Assembly (NCBI GenBank): GCA_044377735.1 | Contig: JBILYK010000006.1 | Coordinates: 17,625-81,624 of the forward strand | Source of the DNA: Tabrizicola_A sp044377735 | GTDB lineage: Bacteria > Pseudomonadota > Alphaproteobacteria > Rhodobacterales > Rhodobacteraceae | Length of the DNA: 64,000 nucleotides | Direction of reading: 5' to 3' | Part shown: positions 6,591 to 15,980 of the stretch, piece by piece | How the letters are laid out: each line of letters begins with the position of its first letter | How positions within the stretch are numbered: position 1 is the first letter of the stretch | The notes under the pieces: generated by a model | Seen by the model: the letters and a program-made list of their open reading frames with translations, nothing else | What the model was told of the DNA's origin: nothing | Database searches by the model: none | Made by a program: the position numbers and the translations under genes

Positions 6591-8396
6591 ATGGCACGCG
6601 CACCCCTTCTTCAGCTTTCCGGTATTTCGCTGACCTTCGGCGGCAATCCGGTGTTCGACAACCTTGACCTTGTGGTCCAACCCGGCGACCGCGTCGCTTT
6701 GGTGGGGCGAAACGGATCGGGCAAGTCTACCCTCATGAAAGTCATGGCAGGGCTGGTTGACCCTGACGCGGGCCTGCGCGTTGTGCCGCCCGGTGTCTCG
6801 GTTGGCTATATGGAGCAGGACCCCGATCTGTCGGGCTATGCGACATTGGGCGATTACGCCGCCAGCGGTTTGCCCGAGGGGGAGAGTTATAAGGTGTCCG
6901 TCGTGGCCGAGGGGCTGAAGTTCAACCCCGACACGCCAGTTTCCACAGCCTCGGGCGGTGAACGGCGGCGCGCAGCCTTGGCCAAGCTTATGGCTGAGGC
7001 TCCGGAGCTGATGCTTTTGGACGAGCCGACCAACCACTTGGACATCCAAGCCATCGAATGGCTGGAGGCCGAGTTGAAATCGACCCGCTGCGCCTTTGTC
7101 TTGATCAGCCATGACCGCGCGTTCCTACGCGCCCTCACCAAAGCCACCCAGTGGATTGATCGGGGCGAGGTGCGCCGCCGCGAGACCGGGTTTGACGGCT
7201 TTGAAGAGTGGCGCGAAACCGTCTGGGCCGAGGAGGATGAGGCGCGTCACAAGCTGGATCGCAAGATCAAGCATGAGGCGAAATGGGCTGTTGAGGGCAT
7301 TTCCGCCCGCCGCAAGCGCAACATGGGCCGCGTGCGCGCTTTGGCCGATCTGCGCGCCGAACGTTCGTCCCAGATCCGCCGTCAGGGCACTGCGGCAATG
7401 GAGTTTGACGGCGGCGTTGTCAGCGGCAAGAAGGTGATCGAGGCGGTGGGGATTTCCAAATCCTTCGGCGACAAGACACTCATCAAGGATTTTGATCTGC
7501 GCATCCTGCGCGGGGACCGGGTGGCTTTTGTCGGCCCGAACGGGGTTGGCAAGACCACGCTGTTGAAAATGCTGGTCGGCCAGTTGGAGCCTGACAGTGG
7601 CAGCGTCAAGCTGGGCACCAACCTTGAGATCGCCGTTTTCGATCAGACGCGCGCGCAGCTTGATCCCGAGGCCAGCCTTTGGGAAAATCTGACGGGCGAT
7701 CCTTTGATGAGCGTCTCGGGTGCCTCGGATCAGGTGATGGTTCGCGGCACGCCGAAACACGTGGTGGCTTATCTGAAGGATTTCCTTTTTGACGAACGCC
7801 AAGCTCGCGCGCCGGTCAAGGCGCTGTCGGGCGGCGAAAAGGCGCGGCTTTTGTTGGCCAAGCTGATGGCGCGGTCGTCCAACCTGTTGATCTTGGACGA
7901 ACCGACCAATGATCTGGACGTGGAAACGCTGGATCTTTTGCAGGATATTTTGGGCGAGTATGACGGCACGGTATTGCTTGTCAGCCATGACCGCGATTTC
8001 ATCGACCGCGTGGCCACGGCGACCGTGGCGCTTGAGGGCAATGGCCGCGCCACCGCCTATCCGGGGGGCTGGTCGGATTATGCCGCACAGCGCGGGGCAG
8101 ACGCGTTGGAAATGCCAAAGAAATCAGGATCTTCCCATGTAAACCTGCGCGATGACGTGAAGAAGCTCAGCGAAGGTCTCAGCTTTACCGAGAAAAAGCG
8201 GCTTGAGGCTTTGCCCGGCATCATGCAACGCCTTGAAGCCGAGATCAATAAACTGACCGATTTCCTGTCAGATGCCGAGATGTTCACGCGCGAGCCCGTC
8301 AAGTTCCGCAAGGCAACCGAGGCGATTGCCGAGCGCCAACAAGCGCTTGCAGCAGCGGAAGAGGAATGGCTGGCGCTGGCCGAACGAGACGGTTGA
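6591..8396 (+). CDS. ABC-F family ATPase (Uup-like)
   Basis: The 601-residue soluble protein has two ATP-binding domains in tandem and no membrane segments, the ABC-F layout. Domain 1 has Walker A GRNGSGKS (about residue 40), signature SGGERRR and Walker B LMLLDEPTNHLD. Domain 2 has GPNGVGKT (about 320), LSGGEKARL and LLILDEPTNDLD. The linker of about 80 residues and a C-terminal Lys/Glu-rich coiled coil resemble Uup. ABC-F proteins act on ribosomes or, for Uup, at branched DNA. ATG 6591 excludes 15 upstream residues encoded through the palindrome. It converges on the decarboxylase with only four bases between stops. Confidence 0.93.
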   Translation: MARAPLLQLSGISLTFGGNPVFDNLDLVVQPGDRVALVGRNGSGKSTLMKVMAGLVDPDAGLRVVPPGVSVGYMEQDPDLSGYATLGDYAASGLPEGESYKVSVVAEGLKFNPDTPVSTASGGERRRAALAKLMAEAPELMLLDEPTNHLDIQAIEWLEAELKSTRCAFVLISHDRAFLRALTKATQWIDRGEVRRRETGFDGFEEWRETVWAEEDEARHKLDRKIKHEAKWAVEGISARRKRNMGRVRALADLRAERSSQIRRQGTAAMEFDGGVVSGKKVIEAVGISKSFGDKTLIKDFDLRILRGDRVAFVGPNGVGKTTLLKMLVGQLEPDSGSVKLGTNLEIAVFDQTRAQLDPEASLWENLTGDPLMSVSGASDQVMVRGTPKHVVAYLKDFLFDERQARAPVKALSGGEKARLLLAKLMARSSNLLILDEPTNDLDVETLDLLQDILGEYDGTVLLVSHDRDFIDRVATATVALEGNGRATAYPGGWSDYAAQRGADALEMPKKSGSSHVNLRDDVKKLSEGLSFTEKKRLEALPGIMQRLEAEINKLTDFLSDAEMFTREPVKFRKATEAIAERQQALAAAEEEWLALAERDG

Positions 8397-8400
8397 GCCG

Positions 8401-9780
8401 CTAGATCAACTCGGCCACCACCTGCGGGACCATCATCACATCCTCGCGCGTGCAGTCAAACTGGCCGACCTGCACGCGGATCACATAGGTGCCCTTGTGA
8501 CGGGTTTGCGTCAGATAGATCCGACCTTCATCATTGATGCGGGTCAACAGCGCCTCGGTCGCGGCATCATCCTTCAGCGCAAAGGTGAACAGCGACAGGC
8601 GCGGTTCCGTGGTTATGGTCACGCCGGGCAGGACGCGCAGGGCCTCGCAAGCCTCATGCGCCCATGTCACATGGTTGCGGATGCGTGTGCGCAGACCTTC
8701 CAGCCCATAGGCGCGCAAGGTGAACCACAGTTTCAGCGCGCGGAATCGGCGGCCCAGCGGCACCGTCCATTCGTTGAAGTTGACGATGTCCTCTTTGCCG
8801 GCGGTTTCCAGATAGCTGGGGCGAAGGCCAAGGGTTTTGACCTGTGGGGTGGGGTCACGCAGGAACTGCACGGCACAGTCAAACTGCGCGCCAAGCCATT
8901 TGTGCGGGTTGAACACAATGCTGTCGGCGGCCTCGATCCCGGCCCAGAGCTCGCGGAATTCAGGCGCGATCATCGCCGATCCGGCCCATGCGGCATCGAC
9001 ATGCACCGGCAGTCCGGCGGCATGGGCAACGGTGATGCATTCGCCGATGCGGTCAAAGGCACCCACGCTGGTGCCCCCGGCGCACAGGATCACCCCGGCA
9101 GGACGCAGCCCTGCGGCACGGTCCGCCGCAATGGCCCCAGCCAAAGCGCCGGGCTTCATCGACAGGCTTTGATCCGTCGGGATTTTCACAAGGTTCTCTT
9201 GCCCGATACCTGCGATTCTGACCGCCTTATCCACGCTGGAATGGGTCTCGGCGCTGGCATATAGCCGCAAGGTGGGCTGGCCTGACAAACCTTTGACATT
9301 GCCTTGAAACGCCAACGCCTGTTCGCGCATCGTCAGCACGGCGGACAGGGTGGCGGTCGTGGCGCTGTCATGGATGGTGCCGGTAAACCCTTCGGGCAGG
9401 CCCAAGGACTGGCGCAGCCATTGGATCATCACCTGTTCAATCTCGGTGATCGCGGGCGAGGTTTGCCAGATCATCCCTTGGGCGGCGATGGCATTGGCCA
9501 GTTGTTCAGCCAGCATCGAGGCAGGGGCGGCATTGGCCGGGAAATAGGCGAAAAAGCGCGGGTGCTGCCAATGGGTGATTCCGGGCGGCACGATACGGTC
9601 AAAATCGGCAAAAATCTCTGCCATCGGTTCGGGCGCTTCGGGCGGGCCGGGCGGCAACTGGCCTGAAATCGCGCCGGGCACCAAGGGCGCACGCACCGGG
9701 CGGTCGCGCAAGGCGGCGTGGTACTCGGTTGCCCAATCGGCTGCGCGTTTGGACCAATGGTTCAGCTCATCATGGTTCAT
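8401..9780 (-). CDS. PLP-dependent group II amino acid decarboxylase
   Basis: The 459-residue protein belongs to the aromatic-L-amino-acid/glutamate decarboxylase group II fold. Visible signatures are HPRFFAYFP near residue 75, DSATTATLSAV (about 140), VHVDAAWAG (about 253) and the PLP lysine in FNPHKWLG (about 290). The active-site layout resembles aromatic amino acid decarboxylases (tryptophan, tyrosine or phenylalanine), but the substrate cannot be fixed by eye. ATG 9780 has GGGAG nine bases upstream; the frame is open to 9831 without a ribosome site. It stands alone, divergent from cysS. Confidence 0.88.
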   Translation of the reverse strand: MNHDELNHWSKRAADWATEYHAALRDRPVRAPLVPGAISGQLPPGPPEAPEPMAEIFADFDRIVPPGITHWQHPRFFAYFPANAAPASMLAEQLANAIAAQGMIWQTSPAITEIEQVMIQWLRQSLGLPEGFTGTIHDSATTATLSAVLTMREQALAFQGNVKGLSGQPTLRLYASAETHSSVDKAVRIAGIGQENLVKIPTDQSLSMKPGALAGAIAADRAAGLRPAGVILCAGGTSVGAFDRIGECITVAHAAGLPVHVDAAWAGSAMIAPEFRELWAGIEAADSIVFNPHKWLGAQFDCAVQFLRDPTPQVKTLGLRPSYLETAGKEDIVNFNEWTVPLGRRFRALKLWFTLRAYGLEGLRTRIRNHVTWAHEACEALRVLPGVTITTEPRLSLFTFALKDDAATEALLTRINDEGRIYLTQTRHKGTYVIRVQVGQFDCTREDVMMVPQVVAELI

Positions 9781-9980
9781 GCCAGGCTCCCTTACCGGCG
9801 AGAGACAAGCGGAAAAGGCTTGGCGGAGCAAGGGAATTGCGCTAGGGCAGGGTAATGGAACAACAGCGCACCTTCGGCATTTGCTGCATTACCTGCTGAC
9901 ATAGGTCACGCGGGCTCGTCTCCATTCCCTGATAAGGATCACGACAAACCCGCGCCATAGGGCGAGCGACGGGAAAGAAC

Positions 9981-11405
9981 ATGGTCACGATCAGGCTGCA
10001 CAATTCAAAGACCCGCCGGAAAGAGGACTTTGTGCCCTTGGACCGGAACAATGTGCGGATGTATGTCTGCGGCCCCACAGTCTATGATCGCGCGCATTTG
10101 GGCAACGGGCGGCCAGTGGTGGTGTTCGACACGCTCTATCGGCTTTTGCGCCATGTATATGGCGAGGGCCATGTGACCTATGTGCGCAATTTCACCGACG
10201 TGGACGACAAGATCAACGCCACTGCCGCCGCGCGCAAGGCGGCGGGCGATCTGCGCTCGATGGAAGCACTGATCCATGAGCGGACCGAGGAAACCATCGG
10301 CTGGTATCACGCGGATATGGACGCTCTGGGGGCGCTGCGCCCAAACTTTGAACCGCGCGCGACCCAATACATCGGGCCGATGGTGGCGATGATCGAAGGG
10401 CTGATCGCGGGCGGGCATGCTTATGCCAAGGACGGCCATGTGCTGTTTCGTGTACGGTCGTACAAAGACTATGGCGCGCTGTCGGGCCGGTCGGTCGATG
10501 ACATGATCGCAGGCGCGCGGGTGGAGGTGGCCCCCTTCAAGGAAGACCCGATGGATTTCGTGCTGTGGAAGCCGTCATCGGAAGAAGAGCCGGGCTGGAC
10601 CAGCCCTTGGGGGCGCGGGCGTCCGGGCTGGCATATCGAATGCTCGGCCATGAGCTATGAGCTTTTAGGGCCGTCGTTCGACATTCATGGCGGGGGTTTG
10701 GATCTGCAGTTCCCGCACCATGAGAACGAGGTCGCCCAATCCTGCTGCGCCCATCCCGAGGCCAGCTTTGCCCGCTATTGGATGCACAATGAAATGTTGC
10801 AGGTCGAGGGCAAGAAGATGTCCAAGAGCTTGGGCAATTTCTTCACCGTGCGGGATTTGCTGGATCAGGGCGTGCCGGGTGAGGTGATCAGGTTTGTGTA
10901 CCTGAGCACCCATTACCGCAGCCCGATGGACTGGACGGCGGAGAAGCGTGTTGAAGCGGAAGCTAAACTATTTGGCTACATCGAACTTATTGCCCGATAT
11001 GGCGATTTGGACGAGGCCAAGAAGCTCCAGCCAGAGGATGTAGTTATCTCTGCTTTGGCAGACGACTTGAACACGCACGAAGCCCTGAGAGGATTGAGCG
11101 CTTTGAATGGGGCTGGTGACGCTAGCCGACTTGCTCGAAACATTGAGTTCCTTGGCTTGATGTCATGGAAGCAAATTGGACTCAAAGTTGCTGCTTACCG
11201 GGCTGCGCTATACGCGTTACCAGCTTTGGCTGAAAGGCTACAATCCTTACGCGAGGTTGCGAAACTGTCGAAAGACTTTAGTGCGGTTGACAACTTAAAA
11301 CGGCAGATAGCAGCGGCAAATTTTTCTGTCATGATGAGTAAGACCGTGGTGACCATTCGACCAGAAATGGACTTCGATCTCGCTAAGTTGGAAGCTCTCA
11401 AATGA
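9981..11405 (+). CDS. cysS: Cysteinyl-tRNA synthetase
   Basis: This class I synthetase charges tRNA-Cys. The 474-residue length is normal. The HIGH-equivalent AHLGN follows YVCGPTVYDR (about 28-42), zinc ligands appear in GWHIECS and the HHENE segment, and KMSKS is at about 279. The ribosome site is GGGAAAG. From about 10,955 to the stop the codon choice and GC drop sharply (frequent TTG, CTA, GTT, AAA), while the protein still matches the helical C-terminal domain and ends FDLAKLEALK. This suggests the 3' third was exchanged with a divergent homologue. It overlaps cimA by four bases. Confidence 0.95.
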   Translation: MVTIRLHNSKTRRKEDFVPLDRNNVRMYVCGPTVYDRAHLGNGRPVVVFDTLYRLLRHVYGEGHVTYVRNFTDVDDKINATAAARKAAGDLRSMEALIHERTEETIGWYHADMDALGALRPNFEPRATQYIGPMVAMIEGLIAGGHAYAKDGHVLFRVRSYKDYGALSGRSVDDMIAGARVEVAPFKEDPMDFVLWKPSSEEEPGWTSPWGRGRPGWHIECSAMSYELLGPSFDIHGGGLDLQFPHHENEVAQSCCAHPEASFARYWMHNEMLQVEGKKMSKSLGNFFTVRDLLDQGVPGEVIRFVYLSTHYRSPMDWTAEKRVEAEAKLFGYIELIARYGDLDEAKKLQPEDVVISALADDLNTHEALRGLSALNGAGDASRLARNIEFLGLMSWKQIGLKVAAYRAALYALPALAERLQSLREVAKLSKDFSAVDNLKRQIAAANFSVMMSKTVVTIRPEMDFDLAKLEALK

Positions 11406-13012
11406 CCCGCGAGCGCCTTTATCTCTTCGACACCACGCTGCGGGATGGGCAGCAGACCCAAGGCGTGCAGTTTTCCGCGCTTGAAAAGGTCCAGATCGCG
11501 CAGGCGCTTGACGCGCTTGGCATCGACTATATCGAAGGCGGCTGGCCGGGGGCGAACCCCACAGATTCCGAATTCTTCGCCACCGCCCCGAAAACCCGCG
11601 CAACGATGACCGCCTTTGGCATGACCAAACGGGTGGGGCGGTCGGCCGAGAATGACGATGTGCTGGCCGCTGTGCTGGATGCTCGCACGCCCGCCGTGTG
11701 CCTTGTGGGCAAAACGCATGATTTTCATGTGAAAACCGCGCTGGGTTGCACCTTGGACGAAAATCTTGAGGCGATTGGCGCCTCCATCGCGCACTGCGTC
11801 GCCAAGGGCCGCGAGGCGCTGTTTGACGCCGAGCATTTCTTTGACGGCTACAAGGCAAATCCTGATTACGCGCTGGCATCTCTGCGCGCCGCCCATGAGG
11901 CAGGCGCGCGTTGGCTGGTGCTGTGCGACACCAACGGCGGCACGCTGCCGACCGAGGTGGGCCGGATCGTGGCAGAGGTAATCGCGGCGGGCATCCCCGG
12001 AAGCCGTCTGGGCATTCATTGCCATGACGACACCGGCAACGCCGTGGCCAATTCTTTGGCGGCGGTGGAGGCAGGCTGTCGGCAGATTCAAGGCACGCTG
12101 AACGGGCTGGGGGAACGCTGCGGCAACGCAAATCTGGTGACGCTGATCCCGACGCTGCTGCTGAAGGAGCCGTATAAATCCGGTTTAGAAACAGGGGTTT
12201 CCGATGCGGGTCTCACCCAGCTTCTGAAGATCAGCCGCAGTCTGGATGACATTCTGAACCGCGTGCCCTTGCGGTCCGCGCCTTATGTCGGCGCATCCGC
12301 TTTTGCCCATAAGGCGGGCCTGCACGCCAGCGCCATTTTGAAAGACCCCACCACCTATGAGCATGTCCCACCCGAGGCCGTGGGCAATGCGCGGGTGATC
12401 CCGATGTCCAATCAGGCGGGGCAGTCGAACCTGCGCGCACGGCTGGTCTCGGCAGGCATCGAGGTGGACGCCAAGGATGCCCGTCTGGGCCGGATTCTTG
12501 AGATCATCAAAGAGCGTGAGGATCAGGGCTATGCCTATGACGGCGCGCAGGCGAGTTTTGAGATCCTTGCCCGGCGGGAATTGGGGCTGTTGCCGCAGTT
12601 CTTTGAGGTGAAGCGCTACCGGGTCACGGTGGAGCGGCGGAAGAACAAATACGACAGCATGGTCAGCCTGTCTGAGGCCGTGGTGGTCGTGAAGATCGGC
12701 GAGCGCAAGGCGATGTCGGTCAGTGACAGTATGGATGAGACTGGGCAAGACCATGGCCCGGTGAACGCCTTGTCCAAGGCGCTGTCCAAGGATCTTGGCC
12801 CCTATCAGGCCTGCATTGACGACATGAAACTCGTTGATTTCAAGGTGCGTATCACCAATGGCGGCACCGAGGCCGTGACGCGGGTCATCATCGACAGCGA
12901 AGACAGCGCAGGCCGTCGCTGGCAGACCGTGGGCGTTTCGGCCAATATCGTGGACGCGAGTTTTGAGGCGCTTTTGGATGCGATCAACTGGAAACTCGTG
13001 CGGGATATGTAG
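11402..13012 (+). CDS. cimA: Citramalate synthase
   Basis: CimA condenses pyruvate and acetyl-CoA to (R)-citramalate for a threonine-independent route to 2-oxobutyrate and isoleucine. The 536-residue protein has the DRE-TIM barrel: FDTTLRDGQQ (about residues 9-18), HCHDDTGNAVANSLAA (about 201-216) and GERCGNANL (about 237). A C-terminal LeuA-type regulatory domain follows (about 400-536). Long citramalate/isopropylmalate-like paralogues are hard to separate by eye, but length and the absence of leuA context favour CimA. The ATG overlaps the cysS stop (ATGA). Confidence 0.9.
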   Translation: MTRERLYLFDTTLRDGQQTQGVQFSALEKVQIAQALDALGIDYIEGGWPGANPTDSEFFATAPKTRATMTAFGMTKRVGRSAENDDVLAAVLDARTPAVCLVGKTHDFHVKTALGCTLDENLEAIGASIAHCVAKGREALFDAEHFFDGYKANPDYALASLRAAHEAGARWLVLCDTNGGTLPTEVGRIVAEVIAAGIPGSRLGIHCHDDTGNAVANSLAAVEAGCRQIQGTLNGLGERCGNANLVTLIPTLLLKEPYKSGLETGVSDAGLTQLLKISRSLDDILNRVPLRSAPYVGASAFAHKAGLHASAILKDPTTYEHVPPEAVGNARVIPMSNQAGQSNLRARLVSAGIEVDAKDARLGRILEIIKEREDQGYAYDGAQASFEILARRELGLLPQFFEVKRYRVTVERRKNKYDSMVSLSEAVVVVKIGERKAMSVSDSMDETGQDHGPVNALSKALSKDLGPYQACIDDMKLVDFKVRITNGGTEAVTRVIIDSEDSAGRRWQTVGVSANIVDASFEALLDAINWKLVRDM

Positions 13013-13027
13013 AATGGGGCAAGGTTG

Positions 13028-14005
13028 ATGACCATTCCGTCTTGGGCCTTTGTGGTGGGTGGTTTGGCGGCCACACCTGCTGTCGCGCTTGTCTTGGCGC
13101 TGTGGCCGTGGGGCGCGACCAAAGAGCCTGAGGGCGGATTGGATTTCACGGCGACACTTGGCGCTTCCCATCAGGCTTTGCCAATGGCCAGCCTGACGCG
13201 ACGTGACGGCACTCAGCAGGCCTTTCGTTTTGTCGATGGACCGGACGGCACGCCGCTGGTGGTGATGATCCACGGCTCGGGCTGGCATGGCAGGCAGTTT
13301 GAGGGTTTGGCGGCGCAGGTGGGGGCGGTGGCAGATGTTGTTGTGCCGGATTTGCGCGGTCACGGCGTTGAACCCGAACGGCGCGGCGATGTCGATTACA
13401 TCGGGCAGTTTGAAGATGATCTGGCCGAATTGATCGCGGCGCGCGCCAAGCCGGGGCAGAAGGTCATCTTGCTTGGCCATTCGTCGGGTGGCGGGTTGGT
13501 GGTCCGCTTTGCGGGCGGCGCGCGTCGTGACGTGATTGATGGGGCCGTGCTTTTGGCGCCGTTCCTGCACCATTCGGTCCCCACCACGCGCAAGAATTCG
13601 GGCGGTTGGGCGACAGTCAACCTGCGCCGCATGATTGGCCTGTCGATCCTGAACACCTTGCAGATGACGGCGCTGAACCATCTTCCCGTGATTCGCTTTG
13701 CCATGCCCGCGGCTGTGCTGGACGGGCCTTTGGGGGCGACGGCGACCACGGAATACAGCTATCGGCTGAACACGTCTTTCGCGCCCCGGTCAAAGTGGCA
13801 GGCGGATGTAGCAGCCTTGCCGCCCTTTTTGTTGCTGGCCGGGCGGCAGGATGAGGCTTTTGTGGCTGATGCTTACAAGCCTGAACTGTCGGCGCATAAT
13901 CCTTCCGGGGCTTACGAACTGATCGACGGCGTCGGCCATCTTGCGGTGGTGGATGCCCCAAGAACTGCGGCGGCGGTCAGCGCCTTTGTTGCGGGGTTTA
14001 GATGA
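13028..14005 (+). CDS. Alpha/beta hydrolase with N-terminal membrane anchor
   Basis: The 325-residue protein has one hydrophobic N-terminal segment (about residues 5-25), then an alpha/beta hydrolase fold. The oxyanion-side motif is VVMIHGSGWHG (about 78), the nucleophile elbow LLGHSSGGG (Ser about 157), an acid residue lies near AGRQDEAF, and the His is in GVGHLAVVDAP. Substrate unknown; lysophospholipase- or esterase-like. ATG 13028 follows GGGGCAAGG; a TTG directly before it is an alternative. It follows cimA by 15 bases and overlaps the next gene by four bases (ATGA). Confidence 0.85.
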   Translation: MTIPSWAFVVGGLAATPAVALVLALWPWGATKEPEGGLDFTATLGASHQALPMASLTRRDGTQQAFRFVDGPDGTPLVVMIHGSGWHGRQFEGLAAQVGAVADVVVPDLRGHGVEPERRGDVDYIGQFEDDLAELIAARAKPGQKVILLGHSSGGGLVVRFAGGARRDVIDGAVLLAPFLHHSVPTTRKNSGGWATVNLRRMIGLSILNTLQMTALNHLPVIRFAMPAAVLDGPLGATATTEYSYRLNTSFAPRSKWQADVAALPPFLLLAGRQDEAFVADAYKPELSAHNPSGAYELIDGVGHLAVVDAPRTAAAVSAFVAGFR

Positions 14006-14742
14006 CGCTCGAAGCCTGCGCCGAGCTTGTCAGCCGGGGTGACCCCGACCGCTTTGCCGCCGTGATGGCCGCACCTGTGGCTGCGCGCGCGCGGCTGTTT
14101 CCGCTTTATGCCTTTAACCTTGAAGTGGCGCGCGCGCCTTGGGTGTCGAAAGAGCCGATGATCGGCGAAATGCGCCTGCAATGGTGGCGCGATGTGGTGG
14201 CTGAACCCGGTCCTCGTGCGCATGAGGTGGCGGGGCCGTTTCATGCTTTGATCCAAGAGGCGGGCTTGCCCTTGGATGTGATCGATCGGCTGATCGAGGC
14301 GCGAGTTCAGGATGTTTACGGCGTGCCCTTTGAGGATAGGGTCGCGTTTGACGCCTATCTGGACGCCACGGCGGGGGGGCTGATGTGGCTGGCCTCGGCC
14401 TGTGTGGGCGGCAGGGATGAGGCGGGCGCGCGGGGTTTGGGCTGGGCGCTTGGGCTGGCCAATTACCTGCGCGCCGTGCCTGAGTTGGAGGCGCGTGGGC
14501 GTCACCCTTTGCCCGATGGGCAGGCGGAGGCGATACAAGATCTGGCCAAAGACGGATTGCAGCGGCTGGCGACCGCGAAGGGCAGGGTGCCCATGGCGGC
14601 CGCTTTGGCCGCTTGGCAGGCACGGGGTCTCTTGCGCCAAGTGATGGCCGATCCGCGCGTGGTCGCTGATGGGGCAATGGGCCTGTCAGAATTTGGTCGG
14701 CGGGGCTGGTTGGTGTGGGCCGCCTTCACCGGGCGGATTTAG
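14002..14742 (+). CDS. Squalene/phytoene synthase-family protein, NDUFAF6-like
   Basis: The 246-residue protein has the all-helical squalene/phytoene synthase fold (LFPLYAFNLEVAR near residue 33, EMRLQWWRDVV near 54). The two aspartate-rich DxxxD substrate motifs of true prenyl synthases are missing: the first position reads YAFNLEVAR and the second GWALGLANYLRAV. That pattern and the RLQWWR signature match NDUFAF6-type proteins, which assist respiratory complex I assembly in mitochondria (family knowledge). A catalytic carotenoid role is therefore unlikely. It is coupled by ATGA to the upstream hydrolase. Confidence 0.8.
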   Translation: MTLEACAELVSRGDPDRFAAVMAAPVAARARLFPLYAFNLEVARAPWVSKEPMIGEMRLQWWRDVVAEPGPRAHEVAGPFHALIQEAGLPLDVIDRLIEARVQDVYGVPFEDRVAFDAYLDATAGGLMWLASACVGGRDEAGARGLGWALGLANYLRAVPELEARGRHPLPDGQAEAIQDLAKDGLQRLATAKGRVPMAAALAAWQARGLLRQVMADPRVVADGAMGLSEFGRRGWLVWAAFTGRI

Positions 14743-14754
14743 CCGCCTGCGGTA

Positions 14755-15897
14755 TCACCTCGTCTCACGCGGCTGCATCCACAGCCAGATCAGCGCGCCT
14801 CCGGCCAGCACCAGGAACGGCAGCATGGCCATGTTGACCAATTGCCAGCCTGTCTCGACCGACCCGCCCGAGCAGTTCATCAGCCCGCCCGATGAGAATG
14901 AGGCCATGGTGACGCCGCCGAACACGATAAGGTCATTCAATCCCTGCAGGCGGCCGCGCTCTTCGGGGCGTTGGGCGTTGGTCAGCATGGTGGTCGCGCC
15001 GATAAAGCCAAAGTTCCAGCCGATGCCCAAAAGGATGAGCGCGATGAAGAAATTCTCCAGTTCCACCCCCGACATGGCGACCGCGCCCGATCCGGCAAGG
15101 ATGGTGAGGCCAATGGCGATCACTTTCTCGACGCCAAGGCGGGCAATGACATGGCCGGTGATAAAGCTGGGCGCATACATCGCCAGAACATGTGCGGTCA
15201 CAACATCGGCCGCATCGGCGGTTTCAAACCCACAACCGACAACCGCCAAGGGCGAAGATGTCATCACAAGGTTCATCAGCGCATAGGACACGGTTGCACA
15301 GATCATCGCCACCGCGATGGTGGGGGTGCGGATCATCTCGGCCCGTGTGCGGCCCACCGGGCTGCCCTGAGCGGGCGTGCGCGGCTTCGGGATGCGCAGG
15401 CCAATGAACAGGAACATGCCCAGAAGGTTCAGCGCGATGACCGCAAGGTAAGTGCCAAGGAAGGGCACCACCATAGATTCCGCCGTGACCTTCACCAGTT
15501 GCGGGCCAACCACCGCCGACAAAAGCCCCCCCGCCATGACCCAGGAAATCGCCTTGGGCCGGAAGGCGTCCGAGGCGGTATCGGCGGCGGCAAAGCGGTA
15601 AAAGCCCTGCGCGCTCATATAGATACCGGTCAGGAGTGAGCCGAGCAGGAACAGCGGGAAGGACGAAAGCATCAGCCCCACCGCACCAATTGCAGCGCCC
15701 AAAGCACCGCCCAAAGCCCCTGCCACGAACCCCGCCGTGCGGCCGTATTTCGCCATGAAACTGGAAATCGGCGTGGCCGTCAGCATGGAGCCGATGACGA
15801 TAAAGCTCATCGGCATCTGCGCACCCAAAATCGCTTGGGCTGCCACCAGCACCAGAACGTTGCGTTTGGCGAGGTTGTCGTCGATGTCGTGGGGCAT
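14755..15897 (-). CDS. Major facilitator superfamily transporter
   Basis: The 380-residue protein has roughly 10-12 hydrophobic segments and Gly/Ala-rich MFS helices (GALGGALGAAIGAVGLML). A loop with KYGRTAGF stands where the motif A region lies, and a longer central loop separates the halves (about 185-205). The substrate is unknown. ATG 15897 (MPHDIDDNLAKR) has an AAAGG site upstream; the open frame continues to 16527 but that part is antisense to the glycosylase gene. It is convergent with the NDUFAF6-like gene and divergent from the glycosylase. Confidence 0.87.
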   Translation of the reverse strand: MPHDIDDNLAKRNVLVLVAAQAILGAQMPMSFIVIGSMLTATPISSFMAKYGRTAGFVAGALGGALGAAIGAVGLMLSSFPLFLLGSLLTGIYMSAQGFYRFAAADTASDAFRPKAISWVMAGGLLSAVVGPQLVKVTAESMVVPFLGTYLAVIALNLLGMFLFIGLRIPKPRTPAQGSPVGRTRAEMIRTPTIAVAMICATVSYALMNLVMTSSPLAVVGCGFETADAADVVTAHVLAMYAPSFITGHVIARLGVEKVIAIGLTILAGSGAVAMSGVELENFFIALILLGIGWNFGFIGATTMLTNAQRPEERGRLQGLNDLIVFGGVTMASFSSGGLMNCSGGSVETGWQLVNMAMLPFLVLAGGALIWLWMQPRETR

Positions 15898-15980
15898 GGG
15901 GGGCCTTTGGTCTTGTGTTGGCCTAGGGCTATGCCTGGCCGTGGGGCGGGGCAAGGGGAAAAACGCGGGGCAGCAGCGGG

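Noticed and set aside
5871..7112. 413-codon reverse-strand ORF over olsB and the ABC-F gene
   Set aside because: It is antisense to two clear families and has the Arg/His/Gln-rich composition of a high-GC shadow frame.
7125..7988. 287-codon reverse-strand ORF inside the ABC-F gene
   Set aside because: Shadow frame of conserved ATPase domains; no family resemblance.
12185..13681. 498-codon reverse-strand ORF over cimA and the hydrolase
   Set aside because: Despite its length it is antisense to well-conserved proteins and lacks a ribosome site or recognisable motif.
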